A stretch of DNA of 14,691 nucleotides from Acidimicrobiia bacterium. GTDB taxonomy: Bacteria > Actinomycetota > Acidimicrobiia > IMCC26256 > PALSA-555. The stretch is taken from contig JAFMJM010000035.1 in the NCBI GenBank assembly GCA_017853455.1, forward strand, positions 1 to 14,691, read 5' to 3'. Both the position numbers and the translations under genes were made by a program. Positions within the stretch are counted from its first letter, which is position 1; each line of letters begins with the position of its first letter. The notes under the pieces were generated by a model. It had not been told where the DNA came from. It saw only the letters and a list, made by a program, of their open reading frames with translations, and ran no database searches. Positions 1 to 6,240 of the stretch are shown here, piece by piece.

Positions 1-672
1 CTGGTCGACGGCGTCCCCACCGGGGTCGAGGCACCCGCCCCGGGTGTGCCGGCGATGATCGAGCACCTGGCGGCCGCCGACGTCGTGCTCGTGCTCGCCG
101 ACGACGGCGTGCGGGCGATCCCCGCCGCGTCGGTCACGGGCGAGGAGCTCGACTGGCCGCTCGACCCGCTCACCCCGATCACCCGCGTCACCGCCCTGCC
201 GACGGGCGGGCTGGTGGCCGGTCCCGAGGTCGTCGCCGACTGGCGGCGCCGGGGCGCGGTGCTGACCGCGGCCTTCCTCGCCGGGATGGCCGGGGGCATG
301 GTCACGCTCTCCACCGACTACGCCCTCGCCCGGCGACAGTTCGACCGACCGATCGGGTCGTTCCAGGCGATCAAGCACCTGCTGGCCGACGCGCTCACGC
401 GGGCCGAAGTCGCCCGGACGGCGGTGCACGCCGCCGCCGTCACGCTCGACGACCCCGAGGTCGGCGACGTCGACCGGGCCGTGCACGGCGCCAAGTTGTT
501 GGCGGGGGAGGCGGCGTTGAAGAACGCCAAGACCGCGACCCAGGTGCACGGCGGGATGGGCTTCACGTGGGAGGTCGACGTGCACCTCGCGCTCAAGCGG
601 GCCTGGCTGCTCAACACCGTGTTCGGGTCACCCGACGCCCACGCCGACGCGCTCGCCGCGTCCTACACCTGA
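1..672 (+). CDS. Acyl-CoA dehydrogenase, C-terminal part (5' end outside window)
   Basis: The frame is open from the first base, so the start lies upstream; 223 residues are visible. They cover the end of the beta-domain and the C-terminal helical domain of a FAD-dependent acyl-CoA dehydrogenase, which makes the alpha,beta-double bond in acyl-CoA thioesters. The diagnostic block is RRQFDRPIGSFQAIKH, encoded at about 331-378, followed by QVHGGMGFTWE near the end. The Glu of that last motif (visible residue 191, bases 571-573) aligns with the catalytic base of medium-chain enzymes (family knowledge). The beta-domain part (visible residues 1-80) is poorly conserved, as in the FadE28/FadE29-like actinobacterial paralogues that work as heteromers on sterol side chains; that likeness is only inference. 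Substrate unknown. The gene is followed by a strong hairpin, so its transcript probably ends there. Confidence 0.9.
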   Translation: MVDGVPTGVEAPAPGVPAMIEHLAAADVVLVLADDGVRAIPAASVTGEELDWPLDPLTPITRVTALPTGGLVAGPEVVADWRRRGAVLTAAFLAGMAGGMVTLSTDYALARRQFDRPIGSFQAIKHLLADALTRAEVARTAVHAAAVTLDDPEVGDVDRAVHGAKLLAGEAALKNAKTATQVHGGMGFTWEVDVHLALKRAWLLNTVFGSPDAHADALAASYT

Positions 673-737
673 CCGGCCCACTCGGGCGCCCGCTCCGGCT
701 CGGTCGTTCCCTCCGGCTCGGTGCGTGCGGACCAAGA

Positions 738-791
738 CCGTTGTTTGGGTGATTGTGGGGCCTCTGGCCCCCACAATCACCCAAACAACGG
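738..791. terminator. Perfect 23-bp inverted repeat with 8-nt loop, terminator-like
   Basis: Bases 738-760 are exactly complementary to 769-791, with loop CCTCTGGC at 761-768. The arm (CCGTTGTTTGGGTG...) is clearly less GC-rich than its surroundings. There is no T-run on either side, so it is not a classical intrinsic terminator, but it lies between the acyl-CoA dehydrogenase stop and the VOC gene and would fold very stably in RNA from either strand. It may be a U-less terminator, a dispersed palindromic repeat or a small mobile-element remnant; one sequence cannot decide. Confidence 0.5.
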
Positions 792-813
792 GTTGGGCCG
801 GGCCGGGGACTGG

Positions 814-819
814 AAGACT
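814..819 (+). promoter_or_regulatory. Possible -10 element of the VOC gene (leaderless)
   Basis: AAGACT ends 7 nt before the GTG at 827, the same spacing as the better -10 hexamers in this window, but the first base deviates from TANNNT. The overlapping GGAAG (812-816) could alternatively act as a Shine-Dalgarno sequence. Weak evidence on its own. Confidence 0.3.
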
Positions 820-826
820 GGCCGAC

Positions 827-1270
827 GTGGCCGACCGGGGACTGACGCACGTCGCGCTGCCGGTGCGCGACCTCGACGCCTCCATCGACTTCTACCGGCG
901 CTACGCCGGGATGCAGGTCGTCCACCACCGGGTCGACGGCGGCGTCGGGGTGGCGTGGCTCTCCGACCTCACCCGAGGCTTCGTCGTGGTCCTCATCGTC
1001 ACCGACGTCACCCACGTCCTCGGTGGCTGGTCGCACCTCGGGGTGGCGTGCTCGAGCCGCGCCGAGGTCGACGAGCGGTGCGCCGCCGCCCGGGCGGCGG
1101 GGGTGGCGGTCGACGGGCCCCACGACGACGGACCACCGGTGGGCTACTGGGCGATCCTGCCCGACCCCGACGGCCACCACCTAGAGCTCGCCCACGGCCA
1201 GGACGTCGGTGGAGCGATCGCGGCCGCCCGGTCCGCGGACCGGGAAGTGGCCCGGGACGGACGGGCCTGA
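827..1270 (+). CDS. VOC-superfamily (glyoxalase/dioxygenase fold) protein
   Basis: This 147-residue protein has the length and pattern of a single VOC unit made of two beta-alpha-beta3 modules: GLTHVALPVRDLDASIDFYR at the N-terminus and DPDGHHLELAHG near the end. His8, His70 and Glu120 sit where VOC metal ligands usually lie, so it is probably a metal-dependent lyase, isomerase, dioxygenase or resistance-type protein. The reaction cannot be assigned; a glyoxalase-like or methylmalonyl-CoA-epimerase-like role is possible. The frame is open further upstream to a start at 725, but that would translate the 738-791 hairpin, so I chose GTG 827, which is preceded by GGAAG and a possible -10 hexamer. 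It converges on the methyltransferase with a 9-nt gap. Confidence 0.8.
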   Translation: MADRGLTHVALPVRDLDASIDFYRRYAGMQVVHHRVDGGVGVAWLSDLTRGFVVVLIVTDVTHVLGGWSHLGVACSSRAEVDERCAAARAAGVAVDGPHDDGPPVGYWAILPDPDGHHLELAHGQDVGGAIAAARSADREVARDGRA

Positions 1271-1284
1271 CCAGACCCGTCAGG
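1266..1284. terminator. Small hairpin spanning both stop codons of convergent genes
   Basis: CCTGAC (1266-1271) pairs with GTCAGG (1279-1284) around a 7-nt loop. It contains the VOC stop (1268-1270) and the methyltransferase stop (1280-1282 on the minus strand). Three of the six pairs follow automatically from opposing TGA stops. No U-tract. A candidate shared transcript end only. Confidence 0.3.
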
Positions 1285-2086
1285 GCTTCGTCGCCACCCA
1301 GATCTGCTCCGCCGGCCATCGGCGCGCCCACCGGTGGGGCACGTCGTCGGAGAAGGTCGAGGTCGCGCCGTCGGGTGCGAGGAGCTCGATCAGGTCGTCG
1401 ACCACGAGACCGTGGGTGCGCAGCGTGCGGATCCAGGCACCGTGCGACCACACGGCGTCGGTGGTGCCGCCCTCGGACGCGAACGCCCACCGGTCGCGCC
1501 ACCGGTGACGAAGGCGGCGCGTCTGACGGAGCCGTTCGGTGTCCCACGTGAGGTAGGACAGGGGCGTCAGCTGCGAGAACACCAGTCGGCCCCCGGGCCG
1601 CAGGACGCGGGCGCACTCGGCGACGGCCCGGTCGGGGTCGCAGAACGACAGCGCACCGTGGTCGCCGAACACCAGGTCGAACGACGCCGCGGCGAACGGC
1701 AGCGCGGTGCCGGTCGCGCACGTCAGGGGCAGGCGCACGCCAGCGGCGGTGACGCGGGCGGCGGCGTGGCGGAGCTGACCGACCGACAGGTCGAGACCCA
1801 CGACCCGCGCTCCCCGGTGGGCGAGCGCCGTGCCGAACTGCGCGCCGCCGCACCCGAGCTCGAGCACGTCACGGTCGTCGACGACGCCGAGCAGCCCGAG
1901 GTCGGCCTCGGGGATGCGCCACACGCCCCAGGCGGCGGGCGCAGCGGCGAGCGCGTCACCGTGGAACGCCTGGTAGTCGTCGGCGTCGGCGTCCCAGAAG
2001 GTGCGGTTGGCCCGCTCGGCGGCCCCGTCGACCGGCGACGACACGCCGTCCGGCCGCACCGCGACCTCCGGGTCGTCGGCGCTCAC
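1280..2086 (-). CDS. Class I SAM-dependent methyltransferase (type 11)
   Basis: The 268-residue protein has the Rossmann-fold methyltransferase signatures: motif I VLELGCGGAQFGTALA at residues 74-89, the acidic strand-2 end GLDLS at 97-101, then DLVFGDHGALSFCDP and ARVLRPGGRLVFS in the expected order. It should transfer a methyl group from S-adenosylmethionine; the aromatic-rich N-terminus (FWDADADDYQAFHG) resembles family members acting on small molecules, but the acceptor is unknown. GTG 2086 was chosen because it overlaps the stop of the preceding gene as GTGA, implying translational coupling with the small membrane protein. The frame is open well upstream, but that part runs antisense through the membrane-protein and TetR genes and is not credible. 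Confidence 0.85.
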   Translation of the reverse strand: MSADDPEVAVRPDGVSSPVDGAAERANRTFWDADADDYQAFHGDALAAAPAAWGVWRIPEADLGLLGVVDDRDVLELGCGGAQFGTALAHRGARVVGLDLSVGQLRHAAARVTAAGVRLPLTCATGTALPFAAASFDLVFGDHGALSFCDPDRAVAECARVLRPGGRLVFSQLTPLSYLTWDTERLRQTRRLRHRWRDRWAFASEGGTTDAVWSHGAWIRTLRTHGLVVDDLIELLAPDGATSTFSDDVPHRWARRWPAEQIWVATKP

Positions 2087-2355
2087 GGTTCGCGTTGCGC
2101 CAGGGCCCGCTCCTCGGCCCGGCGGGTGAACGGCGCCGCTGCGGCACCGACCACGACGGCGGCGACGGCGACGCCCACGATCGGCAGCCCGATCAACAGC
2201 GCGAGGAACAGGACGGCCACGAAGGCGACCGCGGCGTCGATGGCCCAGTGCACGACGAACGGCCGGGGCGGTCGACGCCGCAGCGGCGGCGGCACGGTCG
2301 GCTCCGGCAATGGTCGGGTCCCGCCGTCGGGTGCGGGATCGGGATCGGGCGCCAC
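2083..2355 (-). CDS. Small two-helix membrane protein of unknown function
   Basis: A 90-residue protein: a Pro-rich, Arg-containing N-terminal tail (1-32), a hydrophobic region at about 33-75 long enough for two membrane helices (FVVHWAIDAAVAFVAVLF, then a Val/Ala-rich stretch), and a charged tail ending TRRAEERALAQREP. I do not recognise a family. Support for it being real: membrane-like composition, GTGA overlap with the methyltransferase downstream, and a promoter-like TAGACC six bases before its GTG. The start is not certain, because there is no ATG and only a weak Shine-Dalgarno sequence. It may anchor or help the co-transcribed methyltransferase, but that rests only on linkage. Confidence 0.6.
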   Translation of the reverse strand: MAPDPDPAPDGGTRPLPEPTVPPPLRRRPPRPFVVHWAIDAAVAFVAVLFLALLIGLPIVGVAVAAVVVGAAAAPFTRRAEERALAQREP

Positions 2356-2361
2356 GGGGTC

Positions 2362-2367
2362 GGTCTA
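2362..2367 (-). promoter_or_regulatory. Possible -10 of the membrane protein/methyltransferase operon
   Basis: On the minus strand TAGACC is followed by 6 nt and the GTG at 2355. It lacks the final T of TANNNT. The minus-strand sequence GTGGTAGA here mirrors GTGGCTAGA before the TetR gene, giving two -10-like elements pointing away from each other in a 53-base divergent region. Confidence 0.35.
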
Positions 2368-2395
2368 CCACCCGGGAGGCCGGGGGAGCCGTGGC

Positions 2396-2401
2396 TAGAT
2401 T
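2396..2401 (+). promoter_or_regulatory. -10 element of the TetR gene (leaderless)
   Basis: TAGATT ends 7 nt before GTG 2409, so transcription should begin at or next to the start codon. This favours 2409 over the in-frame GTG at 2391. No convincing -35 hexamer is visible. Confidence 0.6.
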
Positions 2402-2408
2402 CGCCGCC

Positions 2409-3047
2409 GTGGCCCCCGGAGCACCGCACGCGCTCGACGGCCGCTCCCTGGGGCGGCGCGGCACCGAGACCCGCCGACGTCTGCTCGACGCCACGGCCGA
2501 CCTCCTGGCCACGCACGGCATCCGCGACCTGCGCGTCGTCGACGTGGCGCGGGCGGTGGGCACGTCTCCGGCGACCTTCTACCAGTACTTCCGCGACGTC
2601 GAGGACGCCGTCCTGGCGCTCTCCGAGGAGGTGGGTGAGGGCCTGGTCCCCCTCGGCGAGCTGCTGGTCGAGCCGTGGGACGGTGACGCCGGCCGGGCGG
2701 CCGCCCGCTCGCTGGTCGAGCGGTTCTTCGCCTATTGGGACGACCACCGGGCCGTCCTCGGGACCCGCAACCTGGCGGCCCAGGAGGGTGACCGCCGCTT
2801 CCGTGACGTGCGCATCGAGGCGATGCGACCCCTCCGTGAGGGCTTGACCGCCCGGGTCGCCGCCGCGCAGGCCGCTGGTCGGGTGGCGGTCGAGGTGTCA
2901 CCGCCCGCGGCGGCCGCTGCGCTGACTGCGATGCTCGAGCGCATGGCCGCCTTCCACGCCGACCTCGGCGAGATCGGGGTGTCCGACGCCGACGTCGTCA
3001 CCACCACCGCCCACATCGTCTTCGGGGTGGTCACGGGCGAGCGCTGA
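2409..3047 (+). CDS. TetR-family transcriptional regulator
   Basis: 212 residues, usual for TetR repressors. The N-terminal three-helix DNA-binding domain is clear: TRRRLLDATADLLATHGI (21-38), then the helix-turn-helix at about 41-60 ending TSPATFYQYF, the family signature around the recognition helix. The C-terminal ligand-binding domain is helical and ends with a long stretch (AALTAMLERMAAFHADLG) typical of dimerising TetR proteins. The ligand is unknown. It is divergent from the membrane protein/methyltransferase pair with only 53 bases between starts, so autoregulation and control of that operon are likely; control of the fatty-acid-type genes further along is also possible. GTG 2409 is preferred because of the leaderless -10; GTG 2391, with GGGAGG upstream, is the alternative. 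Confidence 0.9.
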   Translation: MAPGAPHALDGRSLGRRGTETRRRLLDATADLLATHGIRDLRVVDVARAVGTSPATFYQYFRDVEDAVLALSEEVGEGLVPLGELLVEPWDGDAGRAAARSLVERFFAYWDDHRAVLGTRNLAAQEGDRRFRDVRIEAMRPLREGLTARVAAAQAAGRVAVEVSPPAAAAALTAMLERMAAFHADLGEIGVSDADVVTTTAHIVFGVVTGER

Positions 3048-3063
3048 TCCTGCCGTCAGACCT

Positions 3064-3097
3064 GGGTGGATCCGGGTGGTTCGGGGTGGACCCGGGT
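3064..3097. repeat. Three 10-bp tandem units with G-quadruplex pattern
   Basis: GGGTGGATCC, GGGTGGTTCG and GGGTGGACCC follow each other at exact 10-base period (3064-3093), then GGGT. The four G-tracts are separated by 6-7 bases, meeting the usual G3+N1-7 quadruplex rule on the plus strand. It fills most of the 49-base gap between the convergent TetR and ppx genes, with no U-run terminator beside it. A role at the transcript end is inference. Confidence 0.55.
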
Positions 3098-4617
3098 CAG
3101 GCGGGCACCACGGTCAGCTCGAGGTCGCGGTCGAACACCCGCTCGAAGAGCTCCCGCTTGCGCCGGGCGCCCCACTGCTCGAGCTCGGCGTCGCCGGTGG
3201 CGCGGGCCCGCACGAGCACCAGCGACGGCCCGACCGTGACGTCGAGCCCGGTCACGACGCCGGTGCGGCCGCGGTCGAGCCCGTCGGCGATGCGCAGGAA
3301 CGCGAGCAACCGCCGGACCTGGTCGGTGTCGACCAGCGGGTACGACGACGCGTCGGGGTTGCCCCGGCGGTGCCAGCGCACCAGTGCGGCGAGCGTCTGG
3401 ACCTCGGCCGGGTCGAACCCGCGGAGCTGTCCGTGCTCGACGAGGTAGGCGCCGTGGCGGTGGTGTCCGTGCGACGACACGTGCTCGCCGATGTCGTGCA
3501 GCAGGGATGCCTCCTCGAGGATCTCCCGGTCGAGGGGGTCGAGCCCGTGGAGCTCGGCCGTCTGGTCGAACAGCGCGCAGGCCAGGTCGGCGACCCGGCG
3601 GGCGTGCGCCTCGTGCCAGGTGCAGCGGGTGGCGAGGGCGACGACCGACGCCCGGCGGATCGCGCGCGGGTCGGCGTCCCAGTCGGCGGGGTCGTGCCGG
3701 TCGATGGCCTCGAGCAGGATGCCCTCGCGCAGGGCCCATTCGGAGATGGTCATCTCGTCGAGCCCGAACACGTCGAAGACGACGTCGAGGAACACGACGC
3801 CGGCGCCGATGAGGTCGACGCGCCGGGTCTCGAGCCCGTCGAAGCGCAGGCGTTCGGCGGCGGTGGCGCCGAGGACGTCGTCACGGACCGACAGGAACTC
3901 GGCGCGCGAGAACGTGAACTGGTTGAGCGACCGGGGCACCTCGGGGCCGCGGCGGGCGGCGACCATCCGGGCGACGTCCTCGAAGGTGCCGCTGCTGCCG
4001 ATGGCGAGCCGGGGGGCGAGCGGGGCCACGTCGGCCACGACCGGGGCCAGCACGTCGGCCACGTGCTCCTCGAGGGCCCGCCGCTCGGCGTGGTCCATCG
4101 GGTCGGTGGTCACGAAGCGGGCGGTGAGGGTGCCGACGCCGAGGTTCTGGCTGGTGGCGTACTGCAGGCCGGCGGCGTCACCGACGGTGATCTCGACCGA
4201 ACCGCCGCCCAGGTCGAAGCCGATGGCGGGGGCGGGCTCCAGGACGATCCCGGCCCGCAGGGCCCGGAAGATCAACTCGGCTTCACGGGTGCCGCTGATC
4301 ACCTCGACCGCGATGCCCGACTCGTCCTCGATCAGGTCGACGACGTCGCCGCCGTTGGCCGCCCGGCGCAGCGCGCTGGTGCCGCAGGCGACGATCTCGT
4401 CGGTGCCGGCGGCGTCGCAGAGGCGGCGGAAGCGCCGCATCACCCCGGCGGCGGCCACCGCGGCCTCGTCGGGGATGCGCCCGTGGCGTCCGACGAGCTC
4501 GCCGAGCCGGAGCATCTCCTTCTCGCGGCTGACCGGTTCGAAGGCGCCGCCGGGGAGCACCTCGGCGATGATGAGGTGGAACGAGTTGGAGCCGAGGTCG
4601 ACGGCGGCGACGCGCAC
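3097..4617 (-). CDS. ppx: Ppx/GppA exopolyphosphatase with C-terminal HD domain
   Basis: 506 residues, matching long Ppx/GppA proteins. The actin-like ASKHA fold starts with AAVDLGSNSFHLIIAE (4-19, phosphate loop 1); SGTREAE follows at 108-114, with Glu112 at the position of the catalytic Glu, and GFDLGGGSVE at 133-142 is phosphate loop 2. A C-terminal HD domain is shown by His374-Asp375 in LLHDIGEHVSSHGHHRHG. The family releases phosphate from polyphosphate and/or hydrolyses pppGpp to ppGpp; which one applies cannot be told here, and the HD part may bind or help process long chains. The GTG at 4617 lies 7 nt after a TAGCGT hexamer, and the protein there starts directly with the first strand. 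Divergent from aldehyde dehydrogenase; probably monocistronic. Confidence 0.92.
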   Translation of the reverse strand: MRVAAVDLGSNSFHLIIAEVLPGGAFEPVSREKEMLRLGELVGRHGRIPDEAAVAAAGVMRRFRRLCDAAGTDEIVACGTSALRRAANGGDVVDLIEDESGIAVEVISGTREAELIFRALRAGIVLEPAPAIGFDLGGGSVEITVGDAAGLQYATSQNLGVGTLTARFVTTDPMDHAERRALEEHVADVLAPVVADVAPLAPRLAIGSSGTFEDVARMVAARRGPEVPRSLNQFTFSRAEFLSVRDDVLGATAAERLRFDGLETRRVDLIGAGVVFLDVVFDVFGLDEMTISEWALREGILLEAIDRHDPADWDADPRAIRRASVVALATRCTWHEAHARRVADLACALFDQTAELHGLDPLDREILEEASLLHDIGEHVSSHGHHRHGAYLVEHGQLRGFDPAEVQTLAALVRWHRRGNPDASSYPLVDTDQVRRLLAFLRIADGLDRGRTGVVTGLDVTVGPSLVLVRARATGDAELEQWGARRKRELFERVFDRDLELTVVPA

Positions 4618-4624
4618 GGCCCGC

Positions 4625-4630
4625 ACGCTA
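4625..4630 (-). promoter_or_regulatory. -10 element of ppx (leaderless)
   Basis: On the minus strand TAGCGT is followed by exactly 7 nt and then GTG 4617. This matches the leaderless arrangement of the TetR, SDR and HisN-like genes and fixes the ppx start. Confidence 0.6.
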
Positions 4631-4668
4631 GGTGGCCGTGCGGCCGGTTCCGGCCATCGGGCGCCGGT

Positions 4669-4681
4669 CCGGGATGCCCGG
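4669..4681. promoter_or_regulatory. Candidate operator palindrome near the ALDH -35 position
   Basis: CCGGG-ATG-CCCGG is a 5-bp-arm palindrome. It covers the position expected for the -35 contact of the TACGCT promoter at 4698. It could be an operator, but short GC palindromes arise easily in DNA this GC-rich. Confidence 0.25.
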
Positions 4682-4697
4682 AGTGCACCGCTGCCGG

Positions 4698-4703
4698 TAC
4701 GCT
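4698..4703 (+). promoter_or_regulatory. Possible -10 element of the aldehyde dehydrogenase operon
   Basis: TACGCT fits TANNNT. Transcription would start near 4711, giving a leader of about 60 nt, consistent with the good Shine-Dalgarno at 4760-4765. No clear -35. Confidence 0.4.
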
Positions 4704-4738
4704 CCCGACGCAGGGACCCGGCGGCGCCGGGCGCGCCG

Positions 4739-4750
4739 GGGGACGTCCCC
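4739..4750. promoter_or_regulatory. 12-bp perfect palindrome in the ALDH leader
   Basis: GGGGACGTCCCC is a perfect palindrome without a loop, so it is better suited to dimer binding than to an RNA hairpin. It lies between the inferred transcript start and the Shine-Dalgarno of the aldehyde dehydrogenase. Candidate repressor site. Confidence 0.35.
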
Positions 4751-4759
4751 GGGACCCAC

Positions 4760-4765
4760 GGAGGG
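4760..4765 (+). promoter_or_regulatory. Ribosome binding site of the aldehyde dehydrogenase
   Basis: GGAGGG with 8 nt spacing to GTG 4774. It decides this start against the much longer open frame that extends upstream antisense to ppx. Confidence 0.7.
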
Positions 4766-4773
4766 AGACACCG

Positions 4774-6240
4774 GTGAACGATTTCGCGGAACCGCGACTG
4801 CTCGTCGACGGCGAGCTGTGCGAGGCGGCCTCGGGCCGGACCTTCGCCAACGTCAATCCGGCCACCGAAGAGGTGATCGGCCAGGTCTGCGACGGCGGCG
4901 AGGCCGACATGGACCGCGCCATCGGCGCCGCCCGTCGGGCCTTCGACGAGACCGACTGGTCGACGAACCGTGACCTGCGGCGCGCCACGCTGGGCCAGCT
5001 CCACGACGCCCTCGACCGCCACCGCGAGGACATGCGGCCCAACATCGTCGCCGAGGTCGGTTGTCCGGTGATGCTGACCCACATGGTCCAGATGGACTCC
5101 AGCATCGACGACTTCAAGGTCGAGACCGGGTTCATGGACCAGGTCGAGTGGGAGCGGCGGCTCGGCAACCACGAGTTCCAGGGGATGGTCAGCGACCGCC
5201 TGGTGGTGCGCGAGCCGATCGGGGTGGTCGGGGCGATCACCGCCTGGAACTTCCCGCTGATGCTCAACCTCGCCAAGCTGGCGCCGGCGCTGGCGGCGGG
5301 CAACACCGTGATCCTCAAGCCGGCGCCCGACACGCCGTGGAGCGCCACGATGATCGGGCGGCTCATCGCCGAGGAGACCGACATCCCGCCCGGTGTGGTC
5401 AACGTGATCGCCTCCGGCGACAAGGCCACCGTCGGCGAGATCCTGACCGGCGACCCGCGCGTCGACATGATCTCGTTCACGGGCTCCACCGGGGTCGGCA
5501 AGCGCATCATGGCTCGCGGCTCCGACACGGTGAAGAAGGTGTTCCTCGAGCTCGGTGGCAAGTCGGCGACGATCTTCCTCGACGACGCCGACTTCGAGAT
5601 GGTCGGGTTCGGTGGCATGGTCGTCTGCACCCACGGTGGGCAGGGCTGCGCCATCACCACCCGCATGCTCGTGCCGCGCTCCAAGTACGACTTCGCCGTC
5701 GAGAAGCTGGTCGAGGCGTTCGCGATGGTCCCCTACGGCGACCCGACCGACCCGGGCAACATGATGGGCCCGCTCGTCAACGCCGCCCAGCGCGACAAGG
5801 TGCTCGGCATGATCCAGCGGGCGGTCGACGGCGGGGCGCGCTGCCTCGTCGGTGGCGGGCGCCCGGCCCAGTTCGACCGCGGCTACTACGTCGAGCCCAC
5901 GCTGCTCGTCGACGTCGACCCCGACTCCGAGATCGCCCAGGACGAGGTGTTCGGCCCGGTGCTGTCGGTCATCCCGTTCGACGACGACGACGACGCCGTG
6001 CGGATCGCCAACAACTCGCGCTACGGCCTGTCGGGCGCGGTGACGAGCGGCGACTTCGACCGGGCGTTGGCGGTGGCCCGTCGGATCCGCACCGGGACCG
6101 TCTCGGTCAACGGGGGGATGTGGTTCGGTCCGGACGCGCCGTTCGGCGGCTACAGGGAGAGCGGCGTCGGGCGCGAGCACGGCATCGCCGGGTTCGAGGA
6201 GTACCTCGAGACCAAGACCATCGGCATCCCGGCCTCGTGA
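4774..6240 (+). CDS. NAD(P)-dependent aldehyde dehydrogenase
   Basis: 488 residues, standard ALDH-superfamily length. It oxidises an aldehyde to the acid with NAD(P)+. Key elements are all present: AWNFPL with Asn159 (oxyanion hole), ILKPAPDTPWSA (cofactor site), FTGSTGVGK (Rossmann glycine motif), LELGGKSA with general base Glu259, GGQGCAITTR with nucleophile Cys292, and the late DEVFGPVLSV motif. The substrate is unknown; homologues serve many catabolic routes. A Shine-Dalgarno at 4760-4765 supports GTG 4774. Its stop overlaps the GTG of the aldolase-like gene (GTGA at 6237-6240), so the two are translationally coupled. The divergent region with ppx contains a -10-like hexamer and two palindromes, suggesting inducible control. 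Confidence 0.93.
   Translation: MNDFAEPRLLVDGELCEAASGRTFANVNPATEEVIGQVCDGGEADMDRAIGAARRAFDETDWSTNRDLRRATLGQLHDALDRHREDMRPNIVAEVGCPVMLTHMVQMDSSIDDFKVETGFMDQVEWERRLGNHEFQGMVSDRLVVREPIGVVGAITAWNFPLMLNLAKLAPALAAGNTVILKPAPDTPWSATMIGRLIAEETDIPPGVVNVIASGDKATVGEILTGDPRVDMISFTGSTGVGKRIMARGSDTVKKVFLELGGKSATIFLDDADFEMVGFGGMVVCTHGGQGCAITTRMLVPRSKYDFAVEKLVEAFAMVPYGDPTDPGNMMGPLVNAAQRDKVLGMIQRAVDGGARCLVGGGRPAQFDRGYYVEPTLLVDVDPDSEIAQDEVFGPVLSVIPFDDDDDAVRIANNSRYGLSGAVTSGDFDRALAVARRIRTGTVSVNGGMWFGPDAPFGGYRESGVGREHGIAGFEEYLETKTIGIPAS

Noticed and set aside
693..722. 12-bp direct repeat CTCCGGCTCGGT with 18-base period before the hairpin
   Set aside because: Only two copies of a simple GC-rich string, with no promoter or operator context; likely chance or slippage.
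725..826. N-terminal extension of the VOC protein starting upstream
   Set aside because: It would translate the 738-791 inverted repeat. The fold begins right after GTG 827, which has a ribosome-site-like GGAAG upstream.
3097..6180. A minus-strand frame of about a thousand codons extending ppx upstream across the aldehyde dehydrogenase
   Set aside because: Long antisense frames are expected in such GC-rich DNA. Everything upstream of 4617 is the shadow of the aldehyde dehydrogenase, and ppx has a leaderless promoter at 4625-4630.
5061..6236. Upstream extension of the aldolase-like frame inside the aldehyde dehydrogenase gene
   Set aside because: It overlaps a well-conserved enzyme in another frame, is Arg/Gly-rich and lacks any motif; GTG 6237 overlapping the stop is the sensible start.
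3076..6240. A very long plus-strand frame reading through the ppx region into the aldehyde dehydrogenase
   Set aside because: The part before 4774 is antisense to a clear Ppx protein and has a low-complexity Gly/Val/Asp/Glu composition. The dehydrogenase has its own ribosome site and a family-typical start.
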